Source: Mycobacterium conspicuum
Lineage (GTDB): Bacteria > Actinomycetota > Actinomycetes > Mycobacteriales > Mycobacteriaceae
NCBI RefSeq assembly: GCF_010730195.1
Contig: NZ_AP022613.1
Span: 1,178,001 to 1,242,000 of the forward strand
Length of the DNA stretch: 64,000 nt
Direction: 5' to 3'
Part shown: in pieces, positions 8,605 through 16,564 of the stretch
Layout: each line of letters begins with the position of its first letter
How positions within the stretch are numbered: position 1 is the first letter of the stretch
Made by a program: the position numbers and the translations under genes
The notes under the pieces: generated by a model
The model's input: only the letters and a program-made list of their open reading frames with translations
Databases searched by the model: none
What the model was told of the DNA's origin: nothing

Positions 8605-10557
8605 ATGACAGATCCGACTGCCAGCTACTCCGAAGAGTTCACCCACACTCAAGCGGCCGACACTGCCGGCGAAATAGAGATCGGCACCAGGACACTCGAA
8701 TCAGCGTTTGCGGTCACCATGCCGCCCACCCGTCTCGCCCAGATCGAGGTGGGCCAGCATCTCGACGACTTCGATCTGCTGCTCGAACTCGGCAAAGGCG
8801 CCTTCGCGCGAGTTTTTCTGGCCCGGCAACGGTCGTTGCAACGACTGGTGGCGGTCAAGATCTCGGCGAACCGTGACGACGAGCCGCAAACCCTAGCCCA
8901 GCTTGAGCACGATTACATCGTCCGGGTCTTCGACCAGCGGATTCTCCCGGATCGCGAATGCCGGCTGATGTACATGCAATATTTGCCTGGCGGAACGCTG
9001 CTCAACGTCGTTGAGGCGATACGCCGCGCAGGGCGGCCACCCGGCTCCGGTCAGGCGCTGCTCGACGCGGTGGACAACGCACTGGAGTCGCGCGGCGAGA
9101 TCCGGCCCACCGAGTCAGCGACTCGCACCGAGCTCGCGACCCTTTCCTGGCCCGAGACCGTGGCGTGGCTGGGCAAACGGCTGGCTGAAGCGCTGCACTA
9201 TGCGAATTCACGCGGCGTCCTGCACCGCGACATCAAGCTCGCGAACGTACTGCTCGCGCCCAATTGCATCCCGAAGCTCGCGGACTTCAACATCAGCTTC
9301 GGCCGCAACGTGTCCGGGGCGAGCCCATTCACCTATTTCGGCGGCACGTTGTCGTATATGTCTCCCGAGCAGCTGATGGCGTGTCGGCCAGGCCACGCAC
9401 TAGATGCGGCGAAACTCGATACTCGCAGCGATATCTACTCCCTCGCGGTTGTGCTGTGGGAACTGTTGACCGGTCGGAAACCGTTTGACGATTCCGCCGC
9501 GAAAGAGGCCCAGGCAAGCTCGGACGGATCGGTCGGCGACACCACCGGGCTGGAGCGGATGCTGGCCACCCGCGAACAAGGAGTTTCGGCGGCGGCGCTC
9601 GCTGCGCTGCCCGCGAATTGTCCTGCCGCGCTTCGCAGGGTTCTGCTGAAGGCACTGAGCGCCGATCGTGATCTGCGCTGGTCCTCGGGCGCTGAACTCG
9701 CCGAGCAATTCCAATTGTGCCTCGATCCGCGCGCGCGTGACCTGGTGGATCCGCCCGCGCGAAGTTGGCGGCTGCGCCTGCGGCCCTACTTTCTGCTGAT
9801 CGCTTCGCTGGCCGTCATGGTTCCCAACCTGCTGGCCGGCGCGTACAACATCCAGCACAACCAGCTGCTCATCGTCAGCAAGCTTTCCGAGCAGGCCCAG
9901 GGCCGGTTCATCCTGATCACCACGCTGGTCAACCTCATTTGGTATCCGGTCGGCTTTGCGGTGCTGGTCTATTGGGGTCGTTCGGTCATCCTGGTCCCGC
10001 GACGCCTGCGACGTGGGCTGGCACCGCCCCCGGACGCCTTGGCCCAAGCGCGCCACGACTGCCTCGTCGCCGGTGATCGAACGGTGTTCGTCGTATTCAG
10101 CATGTGGTTGCTGGCCGGGCTGACATTCCCGCTCACCATGGAATTCGCTGCGGGTGGAATCCCGGGTAGGTCCGCGATCCATTTCTTTGGGTCGCTCGCG
10201 GTGTGCGGCGCAATCTCGATCGCGTATTCATTCTTTCTGTTGAACTTTTACATCGTGCGCAGTATCTATCCGGAATTGGTGGCCCATGGATACACGAATC
10301 CGCAAGAGGCCGAACAGCTTCGGGGCCTCAGCCGTCGACTGTCGCGCTACTTGGCCGTGGCGGCCTCGGTGCCGTTGCTCGGTATTGTGGCCGTGACCTA
10401 CCTGACCGCCTCCGAGATCGCCGAAGTCATCGTGCCGATCAGGGTGCTGTGTATCGGGGGAATTGCCGCGTTCGCACTCGTGTATTGGATGTCGCGGCAG
10501 ATCGAATTCGACATCCAAGCGCTCAAGCGGGTGATTCGCCACCGAGCGGCACACTAG
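8605..10557 (+). CDS. Membrane Ser/Thr protein kinase (PknB-type domain)
   Basis: About 650 residues from ATG 8605 (GTG 8584 is an alternative). The kinase domain spans roughly 50-375. It has a Gly-rich loop GKGAFARVFLA, Lys in VAVKIS, catalytic loop HRDIKLANVLL (~207) and APE-equivalent SPEQL. The usual DFG is DFN here (ADFNISF, ~226), keeping the metal-binding Asp. The C-terminal 250 residues carry about six hydrophobic helices (from LRPYFLLIASLAVMVPNL to IGGIAAFALVYWM) instead of the single helix and extracellular sensor of PknB-class kinases. This suggests sensing within the membrane. It is divergent from the FHA-HTH gene. Confidence 0.9.
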   Translation: MTDPTASYSEEFTHTQAADTAGEIEIGTRTLESAFAVTMPPTRLAQIEVGQHLDDFDLLLELGKGAFARVFLARQRSLQRLVAVKISANRDDEPQTLAQLEHDYIVRVFDQRILPDRECRLMYMQYLPGGTLLNVVEAIRRAGRPPGSGQALLDAVDNALESRGEIRPTESATRTELATLSWPETVAWLGKRLAEALHYANSRGVLHRDIKLANVLLAPNCIPKLADFNISFGRNVSGASPFTYFGGTLSYMSPEQLMACRPGHALDAAKLDTRSDIYSLAVVLWELLTGRKPFDDSAAKEAQASSDGSVGDTTGLERMLATREQGVSAAALAALPANCPAALRRVLLKALSADRDLRWSSGAELAEQFQLCLDPRARDLVDPPARSWRLRLRPYFLLIASLAVMVPNLLAGAYNIQHNQLLIVSKLSEQAQGRFILITTLVNLIWYPVGFAVLVYWGRSVILVPRRLRRGLAPPPDALAQARHDCLVAGDRTVFVVFSMWLLAGLTFPLTMEFAAGGIPGRSAIHFFGSLAVCGAISIAYSFFLLNFYIVRSIYPELVAHGYTNPQEAEQLRGLSRRLSRYLAVAASVPLLGIVAVTYLTASEIAEVIVPIRVLCIGGIAAFALVYWMSRQIEFDIQALKRVIRHRAAH

Positions 10558-10562
10558 TCGCG

Positions 10563-10757
10563 TCACTTGGTGGCGTCGAGGATGAACTGCCTCTGGAGTC
10601 CGAGCAGCACTTTGTCGGCGGTGAGTAGCTGCAAGCCAGCCCGGTCGGCCTGGGCCACGAGGAGCCGATCGAACGGGTCGTGCCGCGCCAATTCGGGGTA
10701 GTCGCGGATCGCTTCGGCATGCTCGGCGGTGATGTTCAGCAGCAGGAGCCCGTGTCC
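10563..10757 (-). pseudogene. VapC-type PIN-domain toxin remnant
   Basis: Only the C-terminal ~64 residues of a PIN ribonuclease are present. The segment LARHDPFDRLLVAQA, then LQLLTADKVLLG, is the conserved end of VapC proteins with the acidic HxDPFDR motif. There is no N-terminal half, no start codon with a ribosome site and no VapB antitoxin. The frame runs on upstream only as antisense of the UbiB-type gene. The break lies within ~15 bp of the end of that gene, so the toxin was probably truncated when the neighbouring DNA arrived. Confidence 0.75.
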
Positions 10758-10771
10758 GCGGTGCGACTCGG

Positions 10772-12070
10772 CTACGTCCTCGTGCGTGCCGCCGGCACCG
10801 GCTTGTCGCCCTCTGCCCGGGCCGCGCCGGCGGCGAGATGCTTCAGCAGCTCGGCCTGGATCAGTCGGCGCCCGGGCGCGAGCCGATGCGAGAGCCCGTT
10901 CAGCAGCATCAGCGTGCGCCCGACGAGCGCGAAGTCCTCCGGAATCTTGCGCAGGCTCGTCTGTCCGAGGATCTCGAAGAAGCCGGCCTCGGTGTCGCTG
11001 TCGCCGACCGTCATCAGCATCAGCGTGCGCAGGTTCTCGGGTTTCATCGAGGCGACGTCGAAGCCAAGCCGCTCGGCCGCGGCGAAAGCCGATCGTGAGT
11101 CGCCGATCATCGATGAGACCATCATCGATGCGACGAGCCACGCGAAGCCCGGCGGCAGCTCCTTGGCCAGGCCGAAGTCGAGGAGGCCGATCCGGCCGTC
11201 GGGCAGGATCAGCAGGTTCCCCGGGTGCGGATCGCCGTGGAAGAAGCTCCGCTCGAAAATCATCGTGCCGTAGAGCGCGCCGATCTTGCGCGCGATGTCC
11301 GCGAGCTTGTGCCCTGCGGCGACCAACTCCTTCGTCCGCGCGACCTGGATGCCCTTCAGGTACTCGAGCACGATCACGTTGTCGCCGCACAGCTCCGGAT
11401 ACACGCGTGGGACCACGACGAAGGGGATGTCGCTGAGGCTTTCTGCGAGGCGCTCGGTCGAGCGCGCCTCGCGCGGGAAGTCGAGCTCCAGCTGGATGAA
11501 ACGCGTCGTCTCCGCGACGAGCGCGCGCAGGTCGATGCCCCGCTGCAGGAGCATGACGATCCCGATCACGCGGCGCAGCATGCCGAGGTCGAGCGGGATG
11601 ATCGTTGGGATCTCGGGATAACGAATCTTCAGCACCACCTGGCTGCCGTCGCGCAGTGTCGCGCGGTGCACCTGTGCCAACGAAGCGGCGGCGAGGGCGT
11701 GGCGGTCGACCGTCGCGAAGACCTCGTCGAGCGGGCGGCCGAGGTCGCGCTCGACGAGCGGCCGCAGCGTCTCGAAGGGTCGTGGCGGCACCGCGTCGTG
11801 GAACTGGCTCAGTTCCTCGATGAAGGGCGCCGGGAGGAAGTCGGCCCGTGCACCCTGGATCTGGGCGGCCTTTATGAAGGCGCCGGCCAGCGAAAGCGCG
11901 ACACGCTTGATCTCGCGGGCCGCCGCGCGGTGTGCGCGCTGCCAGTCGGCGTCGGTCGTCGGCCACGCAGCGGTGCGATCACGCGCCAGCAGCAGCAGGT
12001 AGTGGGGCAGGACGCGCGCGACCGCGAGCGCCACGCGCAGGACTCGGACGACTCGGAAGTGCCGGATCAC
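10772..12070 (-). CDS. ABC1/UbiB-family atypical kinase
   Basis: A 432-residue protein of the AarF/ABC1/UbiB family, atypical kinase-like ATPases tied to isoprenoid-quinone or lipid metabolism. Visible family motifs are the KxGQ-like helix (FIKAAQIQGARADFLP), AAASLAQVHRA with the nucleotide loop, VVLKIRYPEI with the lysine, FHGDPHPGNLLIL (catalytic loop) and LLDFGLAKEL (DFG-equivalent). The KxGQ signature reads KAAQ here. Unlike many UbiB proteins there is no obvious C-terminal membrane hairpin. It is divergent from a P450 gene 100 bp away. The physiological substrate is unknown. Confidence 0.88.
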   Translation of the reverse strand: MIRHFRVVRVLRVALAVARVLPHYLLLLARDRTAAWPTTDADWQRAHRAAAREIKRVALSLAGAFIKAAQIQGARADFLPAPFIEELSQFHDAVPPRPFETLRPLVERDLGRPLDEVFATVDRHALAAASLAQVHRATLRDGSQVVLKIRYPEIPTIIPLDLGMLRRVIGIVMLLQRGIDLRALVAETTRFIQLELDFPREARSTERLAESLSDIPFVVVPRVYPELCGDNVIVLEYLKGIQVARTKELVAAGHKLADIARKIGALYGTMIFERSFFHGDPHPGNLLILPDGRIGLLDFGLAKELPPGFAWLVASMMVSSMIGDSRSAFAAAERLGFDVASMKPENLRTLMLMTVGDSDTEAGFFEILGQTSLRKIPEDFALVGRTLMLLNGLSHRLAPGRRLIQAELLKHLAAGAARAEGDKPVPAARTRT

Positions 12071-12170
12071 GATTGAGGATGCGCTTCGCTTGAGGCGATC
12101 GCAGGCACGGTGTTATTGTGGCCGGTCACTCGGCCTTTCTCAACACTGTGCTCGCCCAGAGGATCCCGCC

Positions 12171-13466
12171 ATGACGTCCACTGCCTGGCAGCGCTCGGCG
12201 CCCTCTCCCGACCGGTCGGCAGCGGATCCTTCTTCCAACGGCTCGGGCGACTTCGACCTGTTCCTGCCGCTGCGCAGCGCCGGCTCGCTCGAGAACCCCT
12301 ACCCGATGTACTCGGTGATCCGCACCGTGCGGCCCGTGCTCGAGGTACCGGTCGCGGATTACACCGGCCCCGGGGTGTGGATGCTCACACGCTACCGCGA
12401 CGTCCACTCGGCGGTGCGCGACCCGCGCTTCTCGGTCGAGCGGCTGCGCGCCCCGCTCATGCGCGACAACCTCGACCGCATGCCGGAGTTCCTGCGCCAG
12501 AACGCGACCGGCATGCGCTCGATGCTGACCATGGACCCGCCCGACCACACGCGGGTCCGCAAGCTCGTCAACAAAGCCTTCACGCCCAAGCGCATCGCCG
12601 CGCTGCGCGGCCACATCCAGGCGATCGTCGGCGAGCTCGCCGACGCCGCGCAGGACCAGGGCACCTTCGACCTGATCCACGACGTCGCCGAGCCGCTTCC
12701 GGCGATCGTGATCGCCGAGCTGCTGGGTGTGCCGGTCGAGGACCACCGGCAGTTCCGTCAGTGGTCGAGCGCGATGATCAACGGCTTCGCGTCGTCGAGC
12801 AGCCAGGGGCGCGCGACCGGCACCGAGGCGGCGCGCCAGATCTTCGACTACCTCGCCGACATCATCGCCGCCCGCCGCCGTGCGCCGCGCGAAGACCTGA
12901 TCAGCGCGATGATCGCGGCCCAGGAGGAGCGCGACGCGCTCACCGACGACGAGCTGCTCGCGACCGGCAACCTGCTGCTGCTGGCCGGCCACGAGACGAC
13001 GACGAACCTGATCGGCAACGGCACGCTCGCGCTGTTGCGCGAGCCCGACCAGTGGAAGCGGCTCTGCGACGAGCCCCCGCTGCTCCCGACCGCGATCGAA
13101 GAGCTGCTCCGCTACGACGGGCCGGTGCAGGCGACGGTGCGCGTCGCGCTCGAAGACGTCGCGATCGACGACCAGGTGATCCCGGAAGGCTCGCTGGTGC
13201 TGGTCAGCATCGGCGCGGCGAACCACGACCCGGACGTGTTCGAGGACCCCGATCAGCTCGACCTCACGCGCAACCCGAACCCGCACCTCGCGTTCGGGTT
13301 CGGTACCCACTTCTGCCTCGGGGCGCCGCTCGCGCGGCTCGAGGCGCAGCTCGCGTTCGACACGCTGACGAAGCGGTTCCCGGGGCTCTCGCTCGTGGAC
13401 GATCTTCCGGTGTACCGGCCGAACCCGGTGCTGCGCGGGCTCACCAGCCTGGACGTGGCGGCGTAG
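12171..13466 (+). CDS. Cytochrome P450
   Basis: A 431-residue soluble bacterial P450; ATG 12171 is chosen because upstream frame sequence is not P450-like. It has the I-helix oxygen-binding motif AGHETTT (~271), the K-helix ExxR (EELLRYD, ~310) and the heme-thiolate loop FGFGTHFCLGAPLAR with Cys ~381. All P450 landmarks are intact. Length and motifs fit class I enzymes that need separate ferredoxin and reductase, and no such gene is adjacent. It is divergent from the UbiB-type gene. The substrate cannot be read from sequence. Confidence 0.95.
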   Translation: MTSTAWQRSAPSPDRSAADPSSNGSGDFDLFLPLRSAGSLENPYPMYSVIRTVRPVLEVPVADYTGPGVWMLTRYRDVHSAVRDPRFSVERLRAPLMRDNLDRMPEFLRQNATGMRSMLTMDPPDHTRVRKLVNKAFTPKRIAALRGHIQAIVGELADAAQDQGTFDLIHDVAEPLPAIVIAELLGVPVEDHRQFRQWSSAMINGFASSSSQGRATGTEAARQIFDYLADIIAARRRAPREDLISAMIAAQEERDALTDDELLATGNLLLLAGHETTTNLIGNGTLALLREPDQWKRLCDEPPLLPTAIEELLRYDGPVQATVRVALEDVAIDDQVIPEGSLVLVSIGAANHDPDVFEDPDQLDLTRNPNPHLAFGFGTHFCLGAPLARLEAQLAFDTLTKRFPGLSLVDDLPVYRPNPVLRGLTSLDVAA

Positions 13467-13580
13467 GCACCGCGTCGCAGGCGATCGCTCGCAGAACCGT
13501 CACCACGGCTGGACTTCGTTGTCGTGGAATAAGACTCGGGTGGCCGCCACTGATGCGATGGGAATAGATGTCGCGATCAA

Positions 13581-14036
13581 GTGGCTCTGTTCGAGATGAC
13601 TCAAAAGCCCGATCCCGAAACGCTTAAGGTGCTCAACACCAACGTCACCGACGAGTTTCGCGCCAACGCCGGCAAGGTCGGCGGCCGATTCGAAGACCAG
13701 GAGCTGTTGCTACTCACCACGACGGGCGGGAAGACCGGGAAGCCCCGCGTCGCGCCTTTGGTGGCGTTTCGCATCGACGGCAAGCTGCTGATCGTCGCGG
13801 GTTACGGCGGCGCCGACGTCAACCCGGCGTGGGTGCACAACCTGCGGACCAACCCGCGGGCGCACGTCGAGGTCGCCACCGACTCGTTCGACGTCGTCGC
13901 GCATGAGCTCGACCCGTCCGAACGTGAGGCGATCATCCCCAAAATCAACGCGACGACACCCGCGTTCGCCTTCGAGAACTACCAGTCAAAGACCACCCGC
14001 ACCATCCCGATATTCGAGCTGCAGACGGACGGGTGA
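13581..14036 (+). CDS. Deazaflavin (F420)-dependent nitroreductase-family protein
   Basis: About 151 residues of the Ddn/FDOR split-barrel family, F420H2-dependent reductases common in mycobacteria. Family features are LLTTTGGKTGKPRVAPL, the HNLRTNPRAHVEV motif and the AHELDPSEREA region. The GTG at 13581 and an in-frame ATG at 13596 are both possible; neither has a strong ribosome site. The gene stands alone between the P450 and a MarR regulator. The substrate is unknown. Confidence 0.88.
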   Translation: MALFEMTQKPDPETLKVLNTNVTDEFRANAGKVGGRFEDQELLLLTTTGGKTGKPRVAPLVAFRIDGKLLIVAGYGGADVNPAWVHNLRTNPRAHVEVATDSFDVVAHELDPSEREAIIPKINATTPAFAFENYQSKTTRTIPIFELQTDG

Positions 14037-14112
14037 CCGACGCCACCGAGTGCACGGCCTTTCCAAGGCCGTTCTGCGCCGGCGTGAAGGTCGCGACCTC
14101 ACCGCGAATGAC

Positions 14113-14604
14113 CTATGAGGCTCCTCTTCGGCGGGGGCGTCGTCGTTTTTGGGCCAGGTGGCGCAGGACCCGTTCGTTGAGGGCGGCGAGCATGTCGAGC
14201 TCGGCCGGGCTGAGAAGGTCGATGAAGTTCCGGCGGACGTCCGCCACGTGCCCGGGCGCCGCCTTCTCGATGGCGGCGCGGCCGGCCGGCAGCAGGCAGA
14301 CCATGGTGCTGCGGGCGTCGTCGGGGTTGGGCTCGCGGCTGATCAACCCGTCCTTCTGCATGCGTCGCACCTGGTGGGAGACGCGGCTCTTCTCCCAGCC
14401 CAGGGTGTTGCACAGGTCGCGGGCGGGCATGCGGTCCCCGTCGTGGCTGGACAGCACCGCCAGGATCTCGTAGTCGGCCCCAGACAGGCCCGATTCCTGC
14501 AGGCCCCGGTTCAGGTGCACGTCCAGCTGATGGTGCGCGTGCTGGAAGGCCCGCCAGGCGCGGTCTTCGCGAGGGTTCAGCCAGTTCGGTTCCATCGGCC
14601 CCAT
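14113..14604 (-). CDS. MarR-family transcriptional regulator
   Basis: A 163-residue winged-helix protein (alternative ATG three codons later). MarR core features are the dimerisation helix near the N-terminus, LSGADYEILAVLSSHDG, the recognition region LCNTLGWEKSRVSHQVRRMQKDGLI and the wing REPNPDDARSTMVCLLPAG. It ends in a very basic tail (QKRRRPRRRG). It is divergent from a NAD(P)-binding reductase gene. Two copies of a GTTGA-N4-TCAAC palindrome in the 88-bp gap are its likely operators, implying self-regulation together with control of the reductase. Confidence 0.9.
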   Translation of the reverse strand: MGPMEPNWLNPREDRAWRAFQHAHHQLDVHLNRGLQESGLSGADYEILAVLSSHDGDRMPARDLCNTLGWEKSRVSHQVRRMQKDGLISREPNPDDARSTMVCLLPAGRAAIEKAAPGHVADVRRNFIDLLSPAELDMLAALNERVLRHLAQKRRRPRRRGAS

Positions 14605-14616
14605 GCTACGCGATTG

Positions 14617-14658
14617 GTTGACTCATCAACAAACATGGTTTAATGTTGAGCAGTCAAC
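14617..14658. promoter_or_regulatory. Paired MarR operators GTTGA-N4-TCAAC
   Basis: Two perfect 5-4-5 inverted repeats occur at 14617-14630 and 14645-14658, exactly 28 bp apart start to start. They flank an AT-rich stretch (AACATGGTTTAAT) between the divergent MarR and reductase genes. A degenerate third copy precedes the LLM-class gene. Confidence 0.7.
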
Positions 14659-14692
14659 CTTTTCGATTCATCGGTCAAGAACAGGACACCTC

Positions 14693-15316
14693 ATGAGCAG
14701 CATCAGCATCATCGGCACCGGAAACATGGCCCGCGCCATCGGCGCGCTGGCGGTAGCGGGCGGCAACACCGTCGAAGTCATCGGCCGCGACCAGGCCAAG
14801 GCCGCCGGCCTGGCCGAGGCCCTCGGCGACGGAGCCACGACGGGAGAGTTCGGCGCCGTCCCGGCGGGGGACATCGTCATCGTTTCCGTGTTGTACGCCA
14901 ACGTCGTTCCGGTCGTCGCGCAGTACGGAGACGCCCTCGCGGGCAAGGTCATCGTCGACATCAGCAACCCCTTCAATGCCGCGGCCGACGGGCTGGCCAT
15001 CCCGGAAGGCACCTCGATCGCGGAGGAGGTCGCCGAGGCGGCCCCGGCCAGCGCCAGCGTGGTGAAGGCATTCAACACCGTCTTCGGTGTTGTCCTGGCC
15101 CAGGGCCGGCCGCTCGACGTGTTCATCGCCGGCGACGACGTTCGCGCCAAGGCCGGCGTCGCGGAGTTCATCGAGAGCCTCGGACTGCGCCCACTGGACG
15201 TGGGCGGCTTGAACATGGCGCACTGGCTGGAAGCAACCGGCCTGGTCGTGATGGGCCTGGCCCGCCACGGGGTGGGAAACTTCGACTTCGCCCTCGGCGC
15301 CGCCGTCCCCAGCTGA
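14693..15316 (+). CDS. NADPH-dependent F420 reductase-like dinucleotide-binding protein
   Basis: A 207-residue protein starting at ATG 14693; upstream in-frame sequence covers the operators and is not coding. The N-terminus IIGTGNMARAIGALA is the Rossmann loop of the F420-dependent NADP reductase/NADP oxidoreductase family. The next strand (VEVIGRDQAKAAGLAEAL) and IVDISNPFN support this. Such proteins move hydride between NADPH and F420 or act on other substrates. Pairing with an LLM-class F420 enzyme 56 bp downstream, under apparently common MarR operators, suggests a cofactor-supply role. That role is inferred. Confidence 0.85.
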   Translation: MSSISIIGTGNMARAIGALAVAGGNTVEVIGRDQAKAAGLAEALGDGATTGEFGAVPAGDIVIVSVLYANVVPVVAQYGDALAGKVIVDISNPFNAAADGLAIPEGTSIAEEVAEAAPASASVVKAFNTVFGVVLAQGRPLDVFIAGDDVRAKAGVAEFIESLGLRPLDVGGLNMAHWLEATGLVVMGLARHGVGNFDFALGAAVPS

Positions 15317-15333
15317 GCGCGACCACGCCAATA

Positions 15334-15349
15334 GTTGATTCATCATCAA
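15334..15349 (+). promoter_or_regulatory. Degenerate third MarR-type operator
   Basis: GTTGATTCATCATCAA resembles the GTTGA-N4-TCAAC sites upstream, with one arm imperfect. It lies 23 bp before the LLM-class oxidoreductase start, placing that gene in the same presumed regulon. Confidence 0.45.
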
Positions 15350-15371
15350 AATACTGGGGAGGATGCTCGTG

Positions 15372-16298
15372 ATGAAGCTCGGTTTCGCACTGCCCATCGT
15401 CGGGCCCGCCATCAGCAGCGCCGTTGGTCTGAGCGCTTTCTGCCGCGAGCTCGAGGACCTTGGCTACGACACGCTGTGGGTCGGCGACCGTCTGGTCACG
15501 CCGGTTGATATGCACAGCACCTATCCGGGCATAGAGCAGCCGTACCCGCCGCAGATGACCCGCTACCTCGATCCGGTGCTGCTGTGGACGGTCGCCGCGG
15601 CGGCAACCAACCGGGTGCGGCTGAACGCCAGCACGCTCAGCACGTTCTACTACGAGCCGGTGCACCTGGCCCGGCTGCTGACCACGCTCGACGTACTCAG
15701 CGACGGCCGGCTTGACGTCGGCGTGGGAATCGGGTGGATGAAGGACGAGCACGACATCGCCCGCGGCGCGGACTGGCACCGGCGCGGGCGGATGCTCGAT
15801 GACCTGCTGGCGTTTCTGCACGAGTGGTGGACGACCACCCCGGTGTCGTGGGATAGCGAGTTCTTTTCGCTGCCACCGGTCCACGCCGACCTGCGCCCGG
15901 TCCAGGCCGGCGGTCCGCCGATCTGGATCGGCGGTGTCAGCGAGGCCGCGATGCGCCGGGTCGGCCGCAGCGGCACTGGCTGGCTCGGGGTCGAGGGGCT
16001 GCAGGACGAGGTCACCGACCAGCTGTGGTCGATTGCGCGCCGTGCGGCGCAGGACGCCGGCCGCGATCCCGACGCGCTGAAGACGGCCATGCGGATCAAC
16101 CTCGAGCCGGGCACATCGGTTGACTCGGTTGCCGGCAGGCTAAAGCGCCTCGCCGAATCCGGGGCTGACGAGGCGATCGTGGATGCCTTCGCAATGTTCC
16201 CCAGCCTTGACCAGATGCTCGACTTCGCCGGCCAGGTAATCGCCCGCTGGGGGAGTGATCATGGGCGGCATGAAGCTCTGGATGAGCCGTCGGGCTAA
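15372..16298 (+). CDS. LLM-class F420-dependent oxidoreductase
   Basis: About 308 residues of the luciferase-like monooxygenase TIM-barrel family. The ATG at 15372 has GGAGG nine nt upstream; the ATG at 15363 has none at a usable distance. Typical features are KLGFALPIVGPAIS at the start, LGYDTLWVGDRL, LDVLSDGRLDVGVGIGW and PIWIGGVSEAAMRR. In mycobacteria this group mostly uses F420 rather than FMN. It is the downstream partner of the F420-reductase-like gene. The substrate is unknown. Confidence 0.9.
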   Translation: MKLGFALPIVGPAISSAVGLSAFCRELEDLGYDTLWVGDRLVTPVDMHSTYPGIEQPYPPQMTRYLDPVLLWTVAAAATNRVRLNASTLSTFYYEPVHLARLLTTLDVLSDGRLDVGVGIGWMKDEHDIARGADWHRRGRMLDDLLAFLHEWWTTTPVSWDSEFFSLPPVHADLRPVQAGGPPIWIGGVSEAAMRRVGRSGTGWLGVEGLQDEVTDQLWSIARRAAQDAGRDPDALKTAMRINLEPGTSVDSVAGRLKRLAESGADEAIVDAFAMFPSLDQMLDFAGQVIARWGSDHGRHEALDEPSG

Positions 16299-16564
16299 CC
16301 GGCCGGAATGTGCTTGGCGTGCAAGCAGATTCGGCCATCCGGGACGAACTGAACCGCCTGACCGACACGGTCGGGCGCGAAAGGGCGCGGTCGACGTCAG
16401 GAAGCGTCGACCGCACACCCATGGCGGCACATGGCATCCGCCCCAAAATGCCTGGGGATCGGCCGATGTTTCGCCAAGACCGCGCGACGGGGCTCCTCGG
16501 TTCGTAGAGTCAGCAGCATGTGCGCGCTCGACGGCACGTCCGAAACGTGTCGGGAGACGAACCC

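Noticed and set aside
10563..11966. 467-residue open frame antisense to the UbiB-type gene
   Set aside because: Arg/Ala-rich shadow of the real gene; only its last ~64 codons, beyond the UbiB stop, encode recognisable PIN-domain sequence.
12110..13567. 485-residue frame overlapping the P450
   Set aside because: Repetitive Arg/Ala composition with no domain; the P450 frame holds all family motifs.
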